Assembly (NCBI GenBank): GCA_029582155.1
Contig: CM055894.1
Coordinates: 31,277,707-31,341,706, forward strand
Origin: Panopea generosa
Taxonomy: Eukaryota; Mollusca; Bivalvia; Adapedonta; Hiatellidae
Length of the DNA: 64,000 bases
Direction of reading: 5' to 3'
Positions 31,379 through 44,894 of this stretch are shown here, piece after piece. The notes below the pieces were generated by a model, which ran no database searches, was not told the origin of the DNA, and worked only from the letters and a program-made list of their open reading frames with translations. The position numbers and the translations under genes are program-made. The number at the start of each line of letters is the position of its first letter. The stretch's first letter is position 1.

Positions 31379-34300
31379 TACATGGGATTGGGGTGTTACA
31401 GAAGGTGATGGAATGACAGGAGATAAGAACATGGCATTGAATGAGGGCGTGACAGAAGGTCGTGGTAGGACATGGGATAATAACATGGCATTGAATGAAG
31501 GCGTGACAAAAGGTGATGGTATGACAGGGAATAAGAATATGACATGAGATCGTGGTATTACAGAATGTGACGGGATAAGAATATGACATGGGATGGGGGC
31601 ATGCCAGATGGTGATGGTATGACAAGAGATGAGAACATGGCATGGGATTAGGGCATGACAGACGGTGATGGGATGACAGCGGATAAGGACATGACATGGA
31701 ATTGGGACATGACATGTGGTGATGGTATGACAGAAGATTAGAATATGGCATGGGATGAATATTATAAGAACATGACAATGTATGGGGGTGTAACAGATGG
31801 TGATGGTGTGACAGGATATAAGAACATGGCATGGAATAAGGACATGATATTGGATGGTGGCATGACAGAATGTTATGGTATGCCAGGGAATAAGAAAATG
31901 ACAGGGGATGCATTCGTGACAGAAAGTGGTGGTATGACAATGGATAAGAACATGACATGTTTCGAGGGCTTGACAAAAGATGATGGTTTGACAGAGGAAT
32001 AGAACATGACATTGGATTATAGCACCACAATATGTGATGGTATGACATGAGATAAGAACATGACATGGGATTACGGCCTGACAGAATTTGATGGTATGAT
32101 AGGGAATAGTTATATGACATGGGATGGGGAGTGACAGAAGGAGATGGCATAACAGGGGATAAGAACATGACATGGGATCGGGTCTTGACAGAAGGTGATG
32201 GTATGAGAAGAGATTAGAACATGCTATGGGTTTGGGGCGTAACATCAGGTGATGGTATGACAGATTACAGTAACATGACATGAGAAGAGGGTACGATTAA
32301 AGTTAATGGTATAGCAGAATAAGAACATGACATGGCATGGTGGCATGAGAGAAAATGTTTGTATGACAGAGGACAATGACATTGTATGTGTAGACGGCGT
32401 GGCAGAAGGTAATAGTATGGCAGAATAAAAACATGATACGGGATAGTGGCACGAGAAAAAGTGATGTTATGACAGAGGACAATGACATTGCATGGGTAGA
32501 TGGCGTTGCAGAAGGTGACATTGTGGCAGAATAAAATCAAGATACGGGAAAGTGGCACTAGAGAAAGTGATGGTATTAAAGAGGATAAGAATATAACATG
32601 AGATGAGGGCTTGACAAAAGGTACTTTTATGACAGTGGATTGTGGCATAACAGAAGGTGATGGTATTGCAGGTAAAGAACATGATATGAGATTGTGGCAT
32701 GACAGAAGGTGATGGTATGACAGAGAATAAGAACATGACATGGGATGAGGGTATGGCAGAATAAGAACATGATTTTAGAAGGTAGCATGACAAAACAAAA
32801 AGTGATGTTATGACAGGGTATTACAACATGACATGAGATGGTGGCATGATAGAACGTGATGGTATGACAGGATAAGACCATCACATGAAATGGTGGAACG
32901 ACATATGATGGTATTGCAGAGAATGAGAATATGACATGGGATTGAGACAGGAAAGAAATTTATGTATGGAAGGTATGAACATGATATTGGAGGCTGGCAT
33001 GTCATATGATGATGGTATGATAGGGGTTATGAACATGTCATAGGGTTGTGGCAGTATACAAGTTGATGGTATGGCAGGAAAAGAATATGACATGAGTTGA
33101 TGGCATGATAGAAGGTGATGGTATAAAGGAGGATAAGAACATGACATGTGATAAGGGTATGCTAGATGGTGATCGTTGTACAGGGATAATAACGTTTCAT
33201 AGAATAGTGGCGTGACAGAAGGTATTGGTATGACAGTGGATAAGAACATGACATAGGGTTGTGAGTTTACAGAAGGTGACGACAAGGCAGGCTAAGAATG
33301 TGACATTGGATGAGGGTATGACAGAATGTAATGGTATGGCATGATTAGAACATGACATGAGAATGTGGCATGACAAAAGATTGTATGAGAGTGGTTACAA
33401 ACATGACATTGAATGGTGGCATGAGATAAGAACATGACATGAGATGGGGGCATGAGACATGAGAAAAGGTGATGGTCAGACAGAGGATAATGACATAAAA
33501 ATGGACGAGGGCGTAACACAAGGGGATGGTATGACATGATAAGAACATAAAACGGAAGAGTAGCATGAAATAAGGTGATGGTAAGACAGGGGATAAAAAT
33601 ATGACATGAGATGGTGACATGACAGAAGGTGAAGTTATGACCGATTAAAAGCATGACATGTCGTGGTGGTGTGACAGAAGATGGTTGTACGGCAGGATAA
33701 GATCATGAAATGGAGTGGTGGCATGACAGAAGGGGACGGTATGACAAAGATTAAGATCATGACATGGGGTGATGGCGTGACAGAAGATCGTGGTGTGGCA
33801 GGATAAGAACATGACATAGAATGGTGGCATGACTGAAGGTGATAGTATGATTGTAAAAGAACATGACATGGGATGGTGGCATGCCAGAAGATGACTTGAA
33901 CGTGATGGTATGGAGGGATATGGCAATCAAATGGAATGGTCATACGACATATGATGGTATTTCAAAGGATAAGATCATAACATGTGATGAGGGCTTGACA
34001 GAAGGTAGTGGTATGACAGAGGATAAATAAACGATATGGGATTGTGATTTGACAGAAGGTGATGGCAAGGCAGAACAGAAATATGGCATAGGATGCAGGT
34101 AATGGTATGGCTGGATTTGAACATGACATGAGAAGTTGGCATGACAAAATATTGTATGAGAGCGGCTACGAACATGACATGAGTTGGCTAAATGAAAAGA
34201 GGTGATGGTGTGACGAGATAAGAACATGATATGGGATGGGGACATGAGACATAAGAAAAGGTGTTGGTCAGACAGAGGATACATGTAATGACATAACAAT

Positions 34301-37300
34301 TGGAGCGTGACAGAAGGTGATGGTATGGCATGATAAGAACATAAAATATAATAGTAGCATGAAAGAATGTGATGGTATGACAGGGGATATGAACATGACA
34401 TGGGGTGGTGGCGTGACAGGAGGTGAAAGTATGGCAGGATAATAAAATGAAATGGGGTGGTGGCGTGACAGAAGGTGACATTATGGCAGGATAATAACAT
34501 GACATGGGTTGGTGGCGTGACAGAATGTGACGGTATGGCAGGATAAGAGCATGGCATTGGGTGATGGCGTGACAGAAGGTGAAGTTACAGTATGATAAGA
34601 ACATGACATGGGATGGTGACATGACAGATTGTGATGGTATGACAGGGGATAAGAACATGACATGGGGTTTTGGCGTGACAGAAGGTGAAAGTATGGCAGG
34701 ATAAAAACATGACATTGGGTGGTGGCGTGACAGAAGGTGAAAGTATGGCAGGATAATAACATGACATGCGGTGGTGGCTTGTCAGAAAGTGAACGTATGG
34801 CAGGATAAGAGCATGACATTAGGTGTTGGCGTGACAGAAAGTGAAGGTACAGTATGATAAGAACATGACATGGGATGGTGACTTGACAAAAGGTGATTGT
34901 ATGACAGGGGATAAGAACATGTCATGGGATGGTGACATGACAGAAGGTGAATGTTTGGCAGGATAAAAGCATGACATGGGGTGATAGCATAACAGAAGGT
35001 GGCGGTGTGGCAGGATAAGGACTTGTTGGTATGGCAAGGGATGAGAGCATGACATGGGATGGCGACATGACAGAAGGAGCAACTATGACAGGGAAGTTAA
35101 ACATGACATGGGATGGTGGCATGACAGAATTAGTATGAGAAGGCACAAGAACATAACATTAAATGAAGGTGTGGCAGGTGATGTTTGACAGGGGAATAGA
35201 ACATGACATGGGATGATGTCATGACAGAAGATTATAGTATGACAGGTGGTAAAACATAACATGGAATCAGGCATAACACAAGGAGGTGGTATGACACGAT
35301 ATAACTATGATATGTGCTGGTGGCATGACAGAGGGTGATGGTATGGCATAATATAAGAATATGCCATGTGATGAGCGCGTGACAGAAGTTGATGAAATGA
35401 CAGAGGATAAGAACTTGACATGAAATTGTGGCATTACAGAAGGTTATTGTATGATACCATGTACCATGGTAGAATGTGATGACATAACAGGATTTAACAT
35501 GACATGGGATGCTTTCATGACTGAAAGTAATGGTATCACAGAGGACAAGAACATGAAAAGAGAAGGAAGAATGACAGAATGTGATTGTATAACAGAGTAT
35601 AAGAATATGGCATGAGATTAGAATATGATAAAAGGCGATAGTATGGCAGGATAAAAACATGACATGGATTGTTAGCATGAAAGAAGGCGATGGTATGACA
35701 GGAATAAGAACACAACATTGGCTTAGGGCGTGACGGAAGGTGATGTTAAGACAGAGGATAAGAACACGACATACAATGGTATGACAGAGGGTAAGAACAT
35801 TACATTAAATGAGGGTGTGACCAAACGTAATAGTATGACAGAATATAGGAACACAAAATGGGATATGGGCATGAAAGAATGTCATAATGTGAAAGTATAT
35901 GAACATGATATATGATGGTGACATGACAACAAGTGTAAGTGTGACAGGGAATAAGAACATGAGGATGGTGGCGTGAAAGGAGGTAATGGTATGAAAGGGA
36001 AAAGAACTTGACATGTGGTTGTGGCATGATTGGAGGTGATGGTATGGTAGGATATGAACATGACATAAATAGGTAGCATCATAGAAGATGATTGTATGAC
36101 AGAGAATAAGAACATGACATGAGATGAGGGTATGATAGTAGGTGATGGTATAGCAGGATAATAACAGGACATTTGATGTTAGCATGACAGACGATGAAGG
36201 TATGCCAGGGGATGATAATATGACATGGAATAGTGGCATGACAGAAGGATGGTATGGTAGGATAAAAACAGGACATGTGATGGTTGCAAATCTGAAGGTG
36301 ATGGTGATGATCAGATGGAGGATAAGAACATTATATGGGATTAGGGCATGATAGAAGGTAATAGTATGACAGAGGATAGGAGCTTGACATGAGATGTCGG
36401 AATGGCAGCAGGTGATGGTATGGCAGGATAGGAACAGAACATAGGATTGTTGTATGGAAGAAGGTGATGGTGAGACAGAGGATAAAAACATGATATGGGA
36501 TGAGAGCATGACAAACGGTGATGGTATGACAGGGAATAAGAACATGACATGGAAAAGTGGCATGACAGAAGGATGGTATGGCAGGATAAAACATGACATG
36601 GGATGGTAATGTGGCAGGTGGTGGTATGGCATAGGATAAGAACATGACACTGGATAAGGGCGTGACCGAAGGTGATGGAATGGCAGGATAAAAACATGAC
36701 ATGGGATAGTCACGTGACAGAAAGTGATAGTATGCCAGAGGATAAAAACATGACATGGGATGTACGTATGACTGAAAGTGTTGGTATGACAGGATAATAA
36801 CATGACATGGAATGGTCACCTGTGAGAAGGTGATAGTATGACAGATGGTAAGAACATGACATGGGATGTGGGCGTGACTCAAGGTGGTGGTATGGCAGGA
36901 TATTAACATGATATGGGATGGTCACATGACAGAAGGTGATAATATGACAGAGGCTAAGAACATGACATGGAATGTGGGCATGACGGAAGTGGTGGTATGG
37001 CAGAAAAGTAACATGACATGGGATGGTAACATGACAGAAGGTGACGGTATGGAGCGGATAAGAACATGACATGGGATGAGGGCGTGACAAAAGGTGATGG
37101 TATGTATGGTATATACCATGATGGCATGGCACGATGAGATAATGACATGGGATTAGAGCGTGAAACAATGTGTTGTTATGACAGACGATAAGAACATAGT
37201 ATGAGCTTTTGGCATGACAGTAGGTAATGGTATGGCAGGATAAGAATATGACACTGGATGGTGGCATGACAGAAGGTGATAGTATGTCATGATAAGAACA

Positions 37301-37598
37301 TACCATTGGATGGTGGCGTGACAGTAGATGATGGTATGACGGGATAAGAACATGACATTGGATGTTGGAATGACAGAAGGTGATGCTATGACAGGATAAT
37401 AACATGACATTGAATGGCGACATGACAGAATGGTATGACAGAGGATTAGAGCATGACATTGGTGCGTGACAGGAGAAGATGGTATGAAAAGGGATATGAA
37501 CATGACATGTGATAGGGGCATGACAGAATGTGATGGTATGAAATAGGATAATAAAATGGAATAAGGGTGTGACAAAAGGTGTTTTTATGACATGATAA
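31379..37598. repeat. 6.2-kb minisatellite of 52-54 bp units (about 115 copies)
   Basis: A typical unit contains GATAAGAACATGACATGGGA, then TGGTGGCATGACAGAAGG and TGATGGTATGACAGG. Units of 54 bp and of 52 bp alternate, differing mostly in the length of the G-run after GACAG. Copies diverge by scattered substitutions across the whole array. The upper strand is G-rich and C-poor. The lower strand is open for long stretches in all three frames (up to 332 codons at 35805-36803 and 311 at 31346-32281), reading CHTITFCHATIPCHVLI-like repeats. The upper strand has shorter open runs reading NMTWDGGMTEGDGMTG. I regard these frames as by-products of the repeat, not genes. Confidence 0.95.
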
Positions 37599-38298
37599 CA
37601 TTTTTTAAATTTCCTTCTTTTTTTTTTTTTGATGTGTTTTTTTACACGCTGCCATATCCAAAATAAATTTTATATATTAGTTGGTTAATATAGAGTAAAT
37701 AGATATTATAACCTAAGAATGTATTGAGTAATGATTTTTTTTAGGTGAAAGCATTATTGATTTTAATTATTAATTATATAGACAAAGTAGTTTAATTATA
37801 CCACTGCATGTTCGTGTTGTTAAGTTACAATGCATTATACGTAGAACTTGCGCCATACCATCAAACAAAATACCAGACACGTTTTATTCAATCTAATATC
37901 ATCATTGTAATTTAAAATGATTAGTATTATCTCAAAATTAGCAATAATTTGGCAAACCATACCATATTTATTTAAATGGTACTGTTCACTTGCAATCATT
38001 ATTCATATTTGATACAACAATCAAGTTCACAACCAATTCTAGAAAAGGGTATACATAATATCAAGTATAAATTCAACTCTAGTCCTTACAAATCAAATAC
38101 TACATGACATTATTATTGTAGTAATTTGATATAGTGTTCTTCCATGTCTACATATTATATGCATTAACACTGCTAGCATCTAAAAGATAGATATTAACAC
38201 GACTGTAGTGACAAATATATACCAATAAGTAACGTACAGTGAATAAGAGATATAAATTAAAACTGATTAACTGGTCAATCTTCAACACAAGCAACAAC
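37599..38298. other. AT-rich spacer, nothing recognised
   Basis: It begins with a T-run at the end of the minisatellite. No exon or repeat is supported. Confidence 0.5.
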
Positions 38299-38453
38299 AA
38301 TAGGATTTGTCGTATAAAAGATTTAAATTGGTAGTTGAAGTCGGCTGACTTGTGGTGTTTATTATAACAAATTGATTCGAACGGTGACTCCGTCTTGCTT
38401 TCTCTTTTCAACAAAAACGGTATCCATTCGACATGTCTTTTTTACGGCTCTTG
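38299..38453 (+). repeat. 155-bp direct repeat, left copy
   Basis: Matches 40822-40976 in the same orientation, sharing GATTCGAACGGTGACTCCG, TTTTCAACAAAAAC, ATCCATTCGACATGT and TTTTACGGCTCTTG. GTTCGAATC on the minus strand resembles a pol III B box, so a SINE origin is possible. Confidence 0.75.
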
Positions 38454-38847
38454 GAGAGTTGTTTTACTGATGAAAGCGGTTTTAGATGGATTTCATACAG
38501 ACCGAAACAACCATTCCCACCCAACCAGAAGGAGTGCTAATATATAATGTAGCTTGTTTTGTCGATATTTCATTTGAACATGTTGTTTTTTCGTTGTTGT
38601 GGTAATTTTACTAGTCGGTTTTCATGGTATTACAGTATCCGTTATATATTGTGTTCTTGGATTACTTAAAATTATTATGATTAGTACTGTAGGTTCAATT
38701 TTAACCGTATTATTATTCAATTTCACCTATAAATAGTGAATATAGGTAAATGACCATTGACACGTCGGAAAAGAAATTTATTGCAATCAAGGGAAGTAAC
38801 AATTGGTAGTATTTTATCAGATTTGAATAGTAATTGTCTCCCTTGGG

Positions 38848-38848
<1 letters not shown>

Positions 38849-38890
<42 letters not shown>

Positions 38891-38900
38891 ATTAATAAAA

Positions 38901-38939
<39 letters not shown>

Positions 38940-38968
38940 AAATAAAAAAATAAATAAATAAATTAAAA
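38849..38968 (+). repeat. (AAAT)n microsatellite, about 120 bp
   Basis: Nearly uninterrupted AAAT units with a few point changes. Confidence 0.95.
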
Positions 38969-39239
38969 CAAAACAGTTGTTTATACACTTCTCCCTCGAT
39001 GGCTTCCTGTATTAAACAAGGTGGTACCGTGTGATAAGGTATATTGTTCAGGAGCAGGAGCACATTTGCTTTGTTGGGATTCGAATTTAAAGCGGTTCAC
39101 TTAGTAGTCAACTTTTTACATTGTTTAAATAGTAAAAAAAATAACAAAGAATTGTGATAAATATGTAGGAAAAGGGAGATTAAAATTGTAGTAATGTTTC
39201 CAGATTTATAACTACAAGCATGTTAAAGCGCCGATCTAT

Positions 39240-40180
39240 GAGCCAGTACGGCACCCGCAGCAAGAAGAAATAATGATTTAGTGGAGTCTCCAGGAGTTAC
39301 GGGAGGTCGTGAGGCAGGTGATACCCCAATTAGTGGAGGTCATTCAAGCCATAAATGAGCCAGTACCACTACAAGCTCCTCTGGCACCGCTACTTAGGAA
39401 TAACTGGGATAATTTGTTAAGCTATGATGACACTTTGGGTGTTAATGCAGGTGCCACCACAAAACTAAAAATAATGAACGGGGCGTTTGTTGAGTTGGTA
39501 TTGCTCATCAGCAATTCTTCACATGCTGGAGACTCCAGATACAGGGTCTCTGTGGTTGAGGGGAAGTTGGTGTTGCAGTCAAGGGTTCCACCTACGAAGA
39601 TCATTGACATAAGGAAGAAGTCTGATGCCTTTTAAAATTTGTATTAGTATATATACAATAAGCCACCCAGAATATGTTCAGGGCTTACTGAAATACATGA
39701 ACACAGTCTGTCTTGGTGCGCAGCAGTATTGTGGCATATGGTGGAAGCTTTATGATGAACAGTTTAGAGCAAAAACAACTCTATTAAAAGTTGAAGTATT
39801 AAGACCAGGAACTATGGTTGATGTATATATTCCATACGTATACACTCAGTGACGGTTCCAAATCTGCTCGAAAATGTTATGGCTTCAATTATGGACGTTG
39901 TAGCAAACAGACATGCACATTTGCACGGGCTGTTCTGGAAATCATCTTTACTGGCGTTGCAATGTAAACGGTTCATCTCAGTTCGGTATGAATGGTCCTT
40001 ATTTTAGGAATGGTGTCGATGGTCAGCGAGTGCCCAATTTTTCATCTACACAAAGGTTCCCCGTTCGAGCAAGTTTCAGAGCCAATGCACCAGTTCGAGG
40101 TTCTCCAAGGGGTCTCTGGAATTCGTTGGTCCTCGGTCAAACACCAATCAAATTTGATCTTTATGTCGTGTTTTAAGCTA
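39240..40180 (+). mobile_element. DIRS-like retroelement fossil (gag-like region)
   Basis: Three neighbouring plus-strand reading pieces resemble the first ORF of animal DIRS-type retrotransposons. The recognisable parts are the HPEYVQGLLKYMNTVCLGA and LYDEQFRAK segments, and a Cys-containing CTGCSGNHLYWRC motif followed by a Ser/Arg/Pro-rich tail. No reverse transcriptase, RNase H or tyrosine recombinase is present. The element is truncated and broken by a few interruptions, and the termini expected of DIRS are not seen. Confidence 0.6.
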
Positions 40181-40194
40181 CGATCCTAAACTAG

Positions 40195-40232
40195 AAGCAC
40201 CCCCCCCCCCCCCCACCCTAAAAAAAAAAAGA
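40195..40232 (+). repeat. Poly-C and poly-A run after the DIRS-like fossil
   Basis: About 14 consecutive C, then ACCCT and a ten-base A-run. Confidence 0.9.
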
Positions 40233-40554
40233 ATTAATAACTGGTTGTAAAAACGGGTTTCCTTTGCATTATTCAGGTCCAAGAATCTTTATTGCTTGTA
40301 AAAATATTGTTTTTGTATAAAAGTAATGAAAAAGAAGCGTTGAATTTAATATTCAAGGAAGTAGCTTTAGGTCGAATGGCGGGCCCATTCGAAAGCAACC
40401 CCTTTACAAAACTAAAGCTGTCGCCCATCGTCATTGTGCCAAACAAAGGATAAAACCTTTAGATTAATACATCACTTTTCATATCCTCAAGGCAGAAGAG
40501 TGATAATTTATGTAGAGTTCATTACACATATTATGATAAAGCAATTGAAATGGC

Positions 40555-40820
40555 CAGTTTCAATTTTTATTTTGATGATTGTGACTAAATGGTAAACAGC
40601 TGTCTTTGTGAATGTCTGTTCCCAGGATTCATAGAGTCAGGTTAGTAGTTACAATTCAATATATCTTATATGTTTTCTAGATACACTTTTCGTAACTGTA
40701 CGATTGTAATCCATATTTGCCAAACTTTCTATTATTGTCTTGAGGCCATGGCCATTTATGACAATAAATATAAACTATAACTATTCATAAAGTGATGTCA
40801 TTTTTATAACCCATATTCAA
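40555..40820 (+). repeat. Repeat R, copy 1
   Basis: Shares GATGATTGTGA, GAATGTCTGTTCCCAGGAT, TTAGTAGTTACAATTCAATA, TTTTCTAGATACACTTTTCG and AATATAAACTATAACTATTC with copy 3, about 816 bp further on. Confidence 0.8.
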
Positions 40821-40821
40821 T

Positions 40822-40976
40822 AATAGAATTTGTCGTTTAAAAGACTTAATCGGGTTATTGAAGGGGGCTGACTAGTGGTGTTTATAATGAAAAAGTGATT
40901 CGAACGGTGACTCCGGCTTGCTGTTTCTTTTCAACAAAAACAATATCCATTCGACATGTTTTTTTTACGGCTCTTG
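40822..40976 (+). repeat. 155-bp direct repeat, right copy
   Basis: Second copy of the unit at 38299-38453. It begins directly at the end of repeat R copy 1. The two copies bracket the DIRS-like fossil. Confidence 0.75.
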
Positions 40977-41227
40977 AACTATGAAGAAATATATATATAT
41001 ATATTGCTAAAAATCCCTCCCACCCAACCCTTACAGCTATGTAGAAGCAGTTGTTGTGGCTTGTAAATTTATTATTTAAGACTATTATGACAGCTGAGTG
41101 ATAAGATAATCGAGTTTGGGTCAATATCCGTTAAATAACCTTCGTCATGGCTTCAGACAGCGGATTCACGCAGTCACGTTGTAATTGCAGTATATCGCTG
41201 TCTCAGCAGCCAGCGTATAATGTTCGG

Positions 41228-41320
41228 TGTATAAAACATTTTTATTGAGATGATTTTCATTAAATGTTAAACAACAGTCGTTTAAAATGTCTGTTTTCAG
41301 GATTCATAGAGTCAAGATAG
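41228..41320 (+). repeat. Repeat R, partial copy 2
   Basis: Starts GTGTATAAAACATTTTTATT and continues through AATGTCTGTTTTCAGGATTC. It stops before the part containing TTTTCTAGATACAC. A GACAGTATATCGC / CAGTATATCGC motif precedes copies 2 and 3. Confidence 0.65.
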
Positions 41321-41369
41321 GACAGTATATCGCGGATTCAGCAGCATATAGTGATCGGTGTATAAAACA

Positions 41370-41625
41370 ATTTTATTTAGATGATTGTGAATAAATGTTG
41401 TATAGCTGTCTTTATGAATGTCTGTTCCCAGGATTTTAGGGTCAAGTTAGTAGTTACAATTCAATATATCCGATGTGTTTTCTAGATACACTTTTCGTGA
41501 CTGCAAAATTGTAATCAATATTTGCCAAACTTTCTATTTTTATCTTAAATATAAACTATAACTATTCATTATATTACGTCATTGTAACCCATCTTCAATA
41601 AATGAATTTGTAGGTCGGTGATATT
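41370..41625 (+). repeat. Repeat R, copy 3
   Basis: Full-length partner of copy 1, beginning with the same GTATAAAACA start as copy 2. Copies 1 and 3 differ by small deletions, for example the GAGGCCATGGCC patch of copy 1. Confidence 0.8.
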
Positions 41626-43144
41626 AAAATGCATTTTTTTTTGTATAAGTAAAGTTACAATATAATACATTAAATATGTCACTGTATATTAAACAATATA
41701 TGTAAATAAGTATCGCATAGCCACAGTTAACATATCGGCCAATCACATATCTAAGCGTCGTCTTTATAGCAATATTGCGCACAGCTTGACTGGTCAATAA
41801 ACAGCGTGACGTATACTGTGTTTCTTATCAATAAAACACATCAGTGTGCATGCAATTTGATAAGTTTAGCCGATAATAGCACAGCGTGATATGCTGTGTT
41901 TTGTGCCATTTAAATACGCAGTCTTAATCTCTCAATAGGGAGGGTTTGGTAAAGGAAGGAACTGTATGAATTTAATATGTACTATTTAAATAAATTATTC
42001 AGTCGTTGAGTCGAATTATAAAAATAATAATTAAACTCTTAAAATGTTAAGGCTTGCTTCATTGGTTTAAATAATCAAATATAAAAAGATAATATAAGTA
42101 ATTACCGGAGGTAAATTGCTTTTAAAAGAATATGATATACAATATTAAAACAATATATTTCTTACTTTTTGAGATTTCTTTCTCGGATCAAAATATAGAT
42201 ATATATAATGACTCAATTTCATTTATTTGATAAACATCGTATACATTTATTGGTTAAAGTGAATTTGATATTTAGTCTTTAAAACAAATTCAGAGTCATT
42301 GCGCGCATTGTGACGCTGAATCGGTATAAGAAATCATTAAAAAAAATAGCATGTCACGGCAGATTTGAAACACATTCATTTCAGACTTGTATTGAGTAAC
42401 GACATAATAAAAGAAGTATTATGATTAGTTGATATTTTTGTAAGTTTATTTTTGTATCGATGAGTATTTGCATATGTGTGCAACCACTGTCTATAAAACT
42501 ATGACATATTTTGTTGTGGCTTTGCAAAGACATATATCGATCAGTATAATGCAATACCTGTATCAATGAAACAATTAACAATTTGTTTTTTTCGACTTCA
42601 ACACAGAACAACAAAGAACCGATAGGGGCGAGAATTTTAATCATGGTAGTTATAATCGATACCGCCTTTGATATGCGCTACTTGTGCATGAATTTATTTC
42701 TTTATTAACGAATAACATTATTATTTTTTTTCTACATGTCTTGAATATTAAGTGGATGTTAACGTTGCCGTTTAAGTTAAATGTTTAGTAAATGTCCTAT
42801 TTGATCATATTTTCCGAGTATTTTTCAAATCAAAATTTCTTGTAAAACAGAAAAAAAAACACGTTTGAGCAGTTAAATACAAAGCTCATAAGAAAAAGAA
42901 GATGTATTATTTAATTTAAGTAAATAAACTATCAGTTTGAGAATACAACGAATGTAATACACAATCATGAGACATTTATGTTTGCCATCAATTACATTTA
43001 CACCAAGAAAGTATATGCTATAAACTCGACAATCTGTAATTATATTTTTTTCCTAAAAGTCTAGAATATATATCGTTAAACTTGCATTCACGAAAATAGG
43101 TGAAACTGAATAATTCTATAATAAGGTTAATACCACCTACTTAC
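41626..43144. other. AT-rich stretch, nothing recognised
   Basis: No exon with good borders. Two GTCA/AGCG-containing patches near 41750-41930 (ACAGCGTGA(C/T) twice, TATACTGTG/ATGCTGTG) hint at an old repeat. Confidence 0.4.
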
Positions 43145-43202
43145 CTTCTGTTTTTTATTTCTAACAGGACACACCTTTAGTTCATATACGGCGCTTAACA
43201 CC
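43145..43202 (-). CDS. Candidate exon of an unidentified minus-strand gene
   Basis: A 58-base segment lies between acceptor CGCCAGTTACAG and the strong donor CAGAAG|GTAAGT. In one frame it reads VLSAVYELKVCPVRNKKQK without a stop. No domain is recognised and no partner exon can be joined to it. A (TA)n run lies just upstream at about 43231-43259. Confidence 0.25.
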
Positions 43203-43230
43203 CTGTAACTGGCGAAGTAGTACAATTCGT

Positions 43231-43259
<29 letters not shown>
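43231..43259 (+). repeat. (TA)n microsatellite
   Basis: About 14 TA units. Confidence 0.95.
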
Positions 43260-43262
<3 letters not shown>

Positions 43263-44894
43263 ATAAATAGTTCACACAAGTGTAAAATATCTAATATGTA
43301 AGTAAACGTTATAAACCAGACCCGTAATTCCATGAAATATAAAAGCGTGTGATAGCTTCTTGTCAGCTAATGATATTTATAGCGAATCATGCTTCCTTCT
43401 TGAATAAAAGACTTTAGTGATCAGCCAATTGGAGTATCAAACTAATAGCCAATGAATACTGAACTAAATAGAGATTTGATCAAATAAGTTAAAACATTCA
43501 ATTTAAACACTATATAAAGAATGAATAAACCCTTCCTTCAGACCACCAATATTGATTTGTTGCCAAGGTAAATACTTCCTTCTTGATGTCATTGATAACA
43601 TCTTGACCGCCAACAATTAATTGCATTACAATCAAGGGTGTTTTCAATGAAACTATTTTTTTAAAGACAAATTCTGCTTAATACAGGTTAATTAGCTTTG
43701 TTAGCATAAATTTGAAGATATAAAGTATGGTTGTTTAAGTCAAATTGCTGCTAAAGAGATATATATATGGCCGCTTAAACTTATCTGTATAAACAAAGCG
43801 TCAACACTCCTGACTAGTTTAAACAATATTTTATTCACATAAGTACATATATTTAGCATACATTTAACAATAAAGTCATACGTTTAACGAATTATGTGGA
43901 AAGGATACAGAAAAAAGCTTTAGAAGCTTGTGTAAATTTGCTTCCATAACAGTTATTTTACATTTCTTATAGACTTTATCATATTGTTCCGAAACAATTT
44001 CAAACTGGCCAAATGTGCAAGAATTGATTAAAGAAATAATGGTTAATTCGGAATTTCAAAAAATAAAAAAGAGAGTATTGGTTGAAGACAAGGAAAGAAA
44101 GAGACTCCACTGATTTTATTTTCTTTATTGATTCATTCCGATACAAGGGATAGGTATTTTGCAAGTTTATGTTTATCATTCCAGTCCATTCATTAACCAT
44201 TATTTCTTACTATCCAATATCAACTAGAGACGTGTTGTTATAATCAAGTAAGTAAAAAACATGACAAGTCATTATCTATTTAACTGTGTGCGGTACTCAA
44301 AACGTTTGGTATTTATAATATAATTTTGAACTGTCATGAAAATCGAGTTGTTGTCGGTTAATGTAAGATTTTTATTACCATACAGAAAATCATTCAAGGA
44401 AAGATCATGTGGATAAGATAATTTTATTTCAGTCATCATTCTCTGTCAATATTGGTGAAATAGTCTGCACCTGAATAAATAATGATATGTGTCCTCAATT
44501 TCACCACAAAGACAATTTGGACTTGCAACTATGTTTTTATTGGATAAATGTTAATTCAAGTTACTGCAATTTGTAAGAGGTGACTCTTTTGTTAGGTGGA
44601 TGAACTATAATAACGATAATTTGAAATAGCATAACGGAAGATAGTACATAAAATACAGTCGCCAACATACAAAGTTATACTTGTCTTACTACTCAATCAT
44701 ATGTAACGTGCACTGAGCGAATTATGCACACAAATATTAATAAATGTAATATATTAGAATTTCCCTTTGGCTAATTGCCGTTTGATTTAAGATAAATGGT
44801 GAACTATTTATTCTCAAGCTATTTTGCTTTATAATTGGATGACAAATGATTGAACAAATTATTCGTGTTTTAAAAAGAAGAATCACGTATAATT
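43260..44894. other. AT-rich stretch, nothing recognised
   Basis: No supported exon or repeat. Confidence 0.45.

Noticed and set aside
31346-37575. Long open frames inside the 52-54 bp minisatellite, up to 332 codons, as His/Cys-rich repeat proteins
   Set aside because: Open in several frames at once, no start-region context or splice sites, and fully explained by a stop-poor repeat unit.
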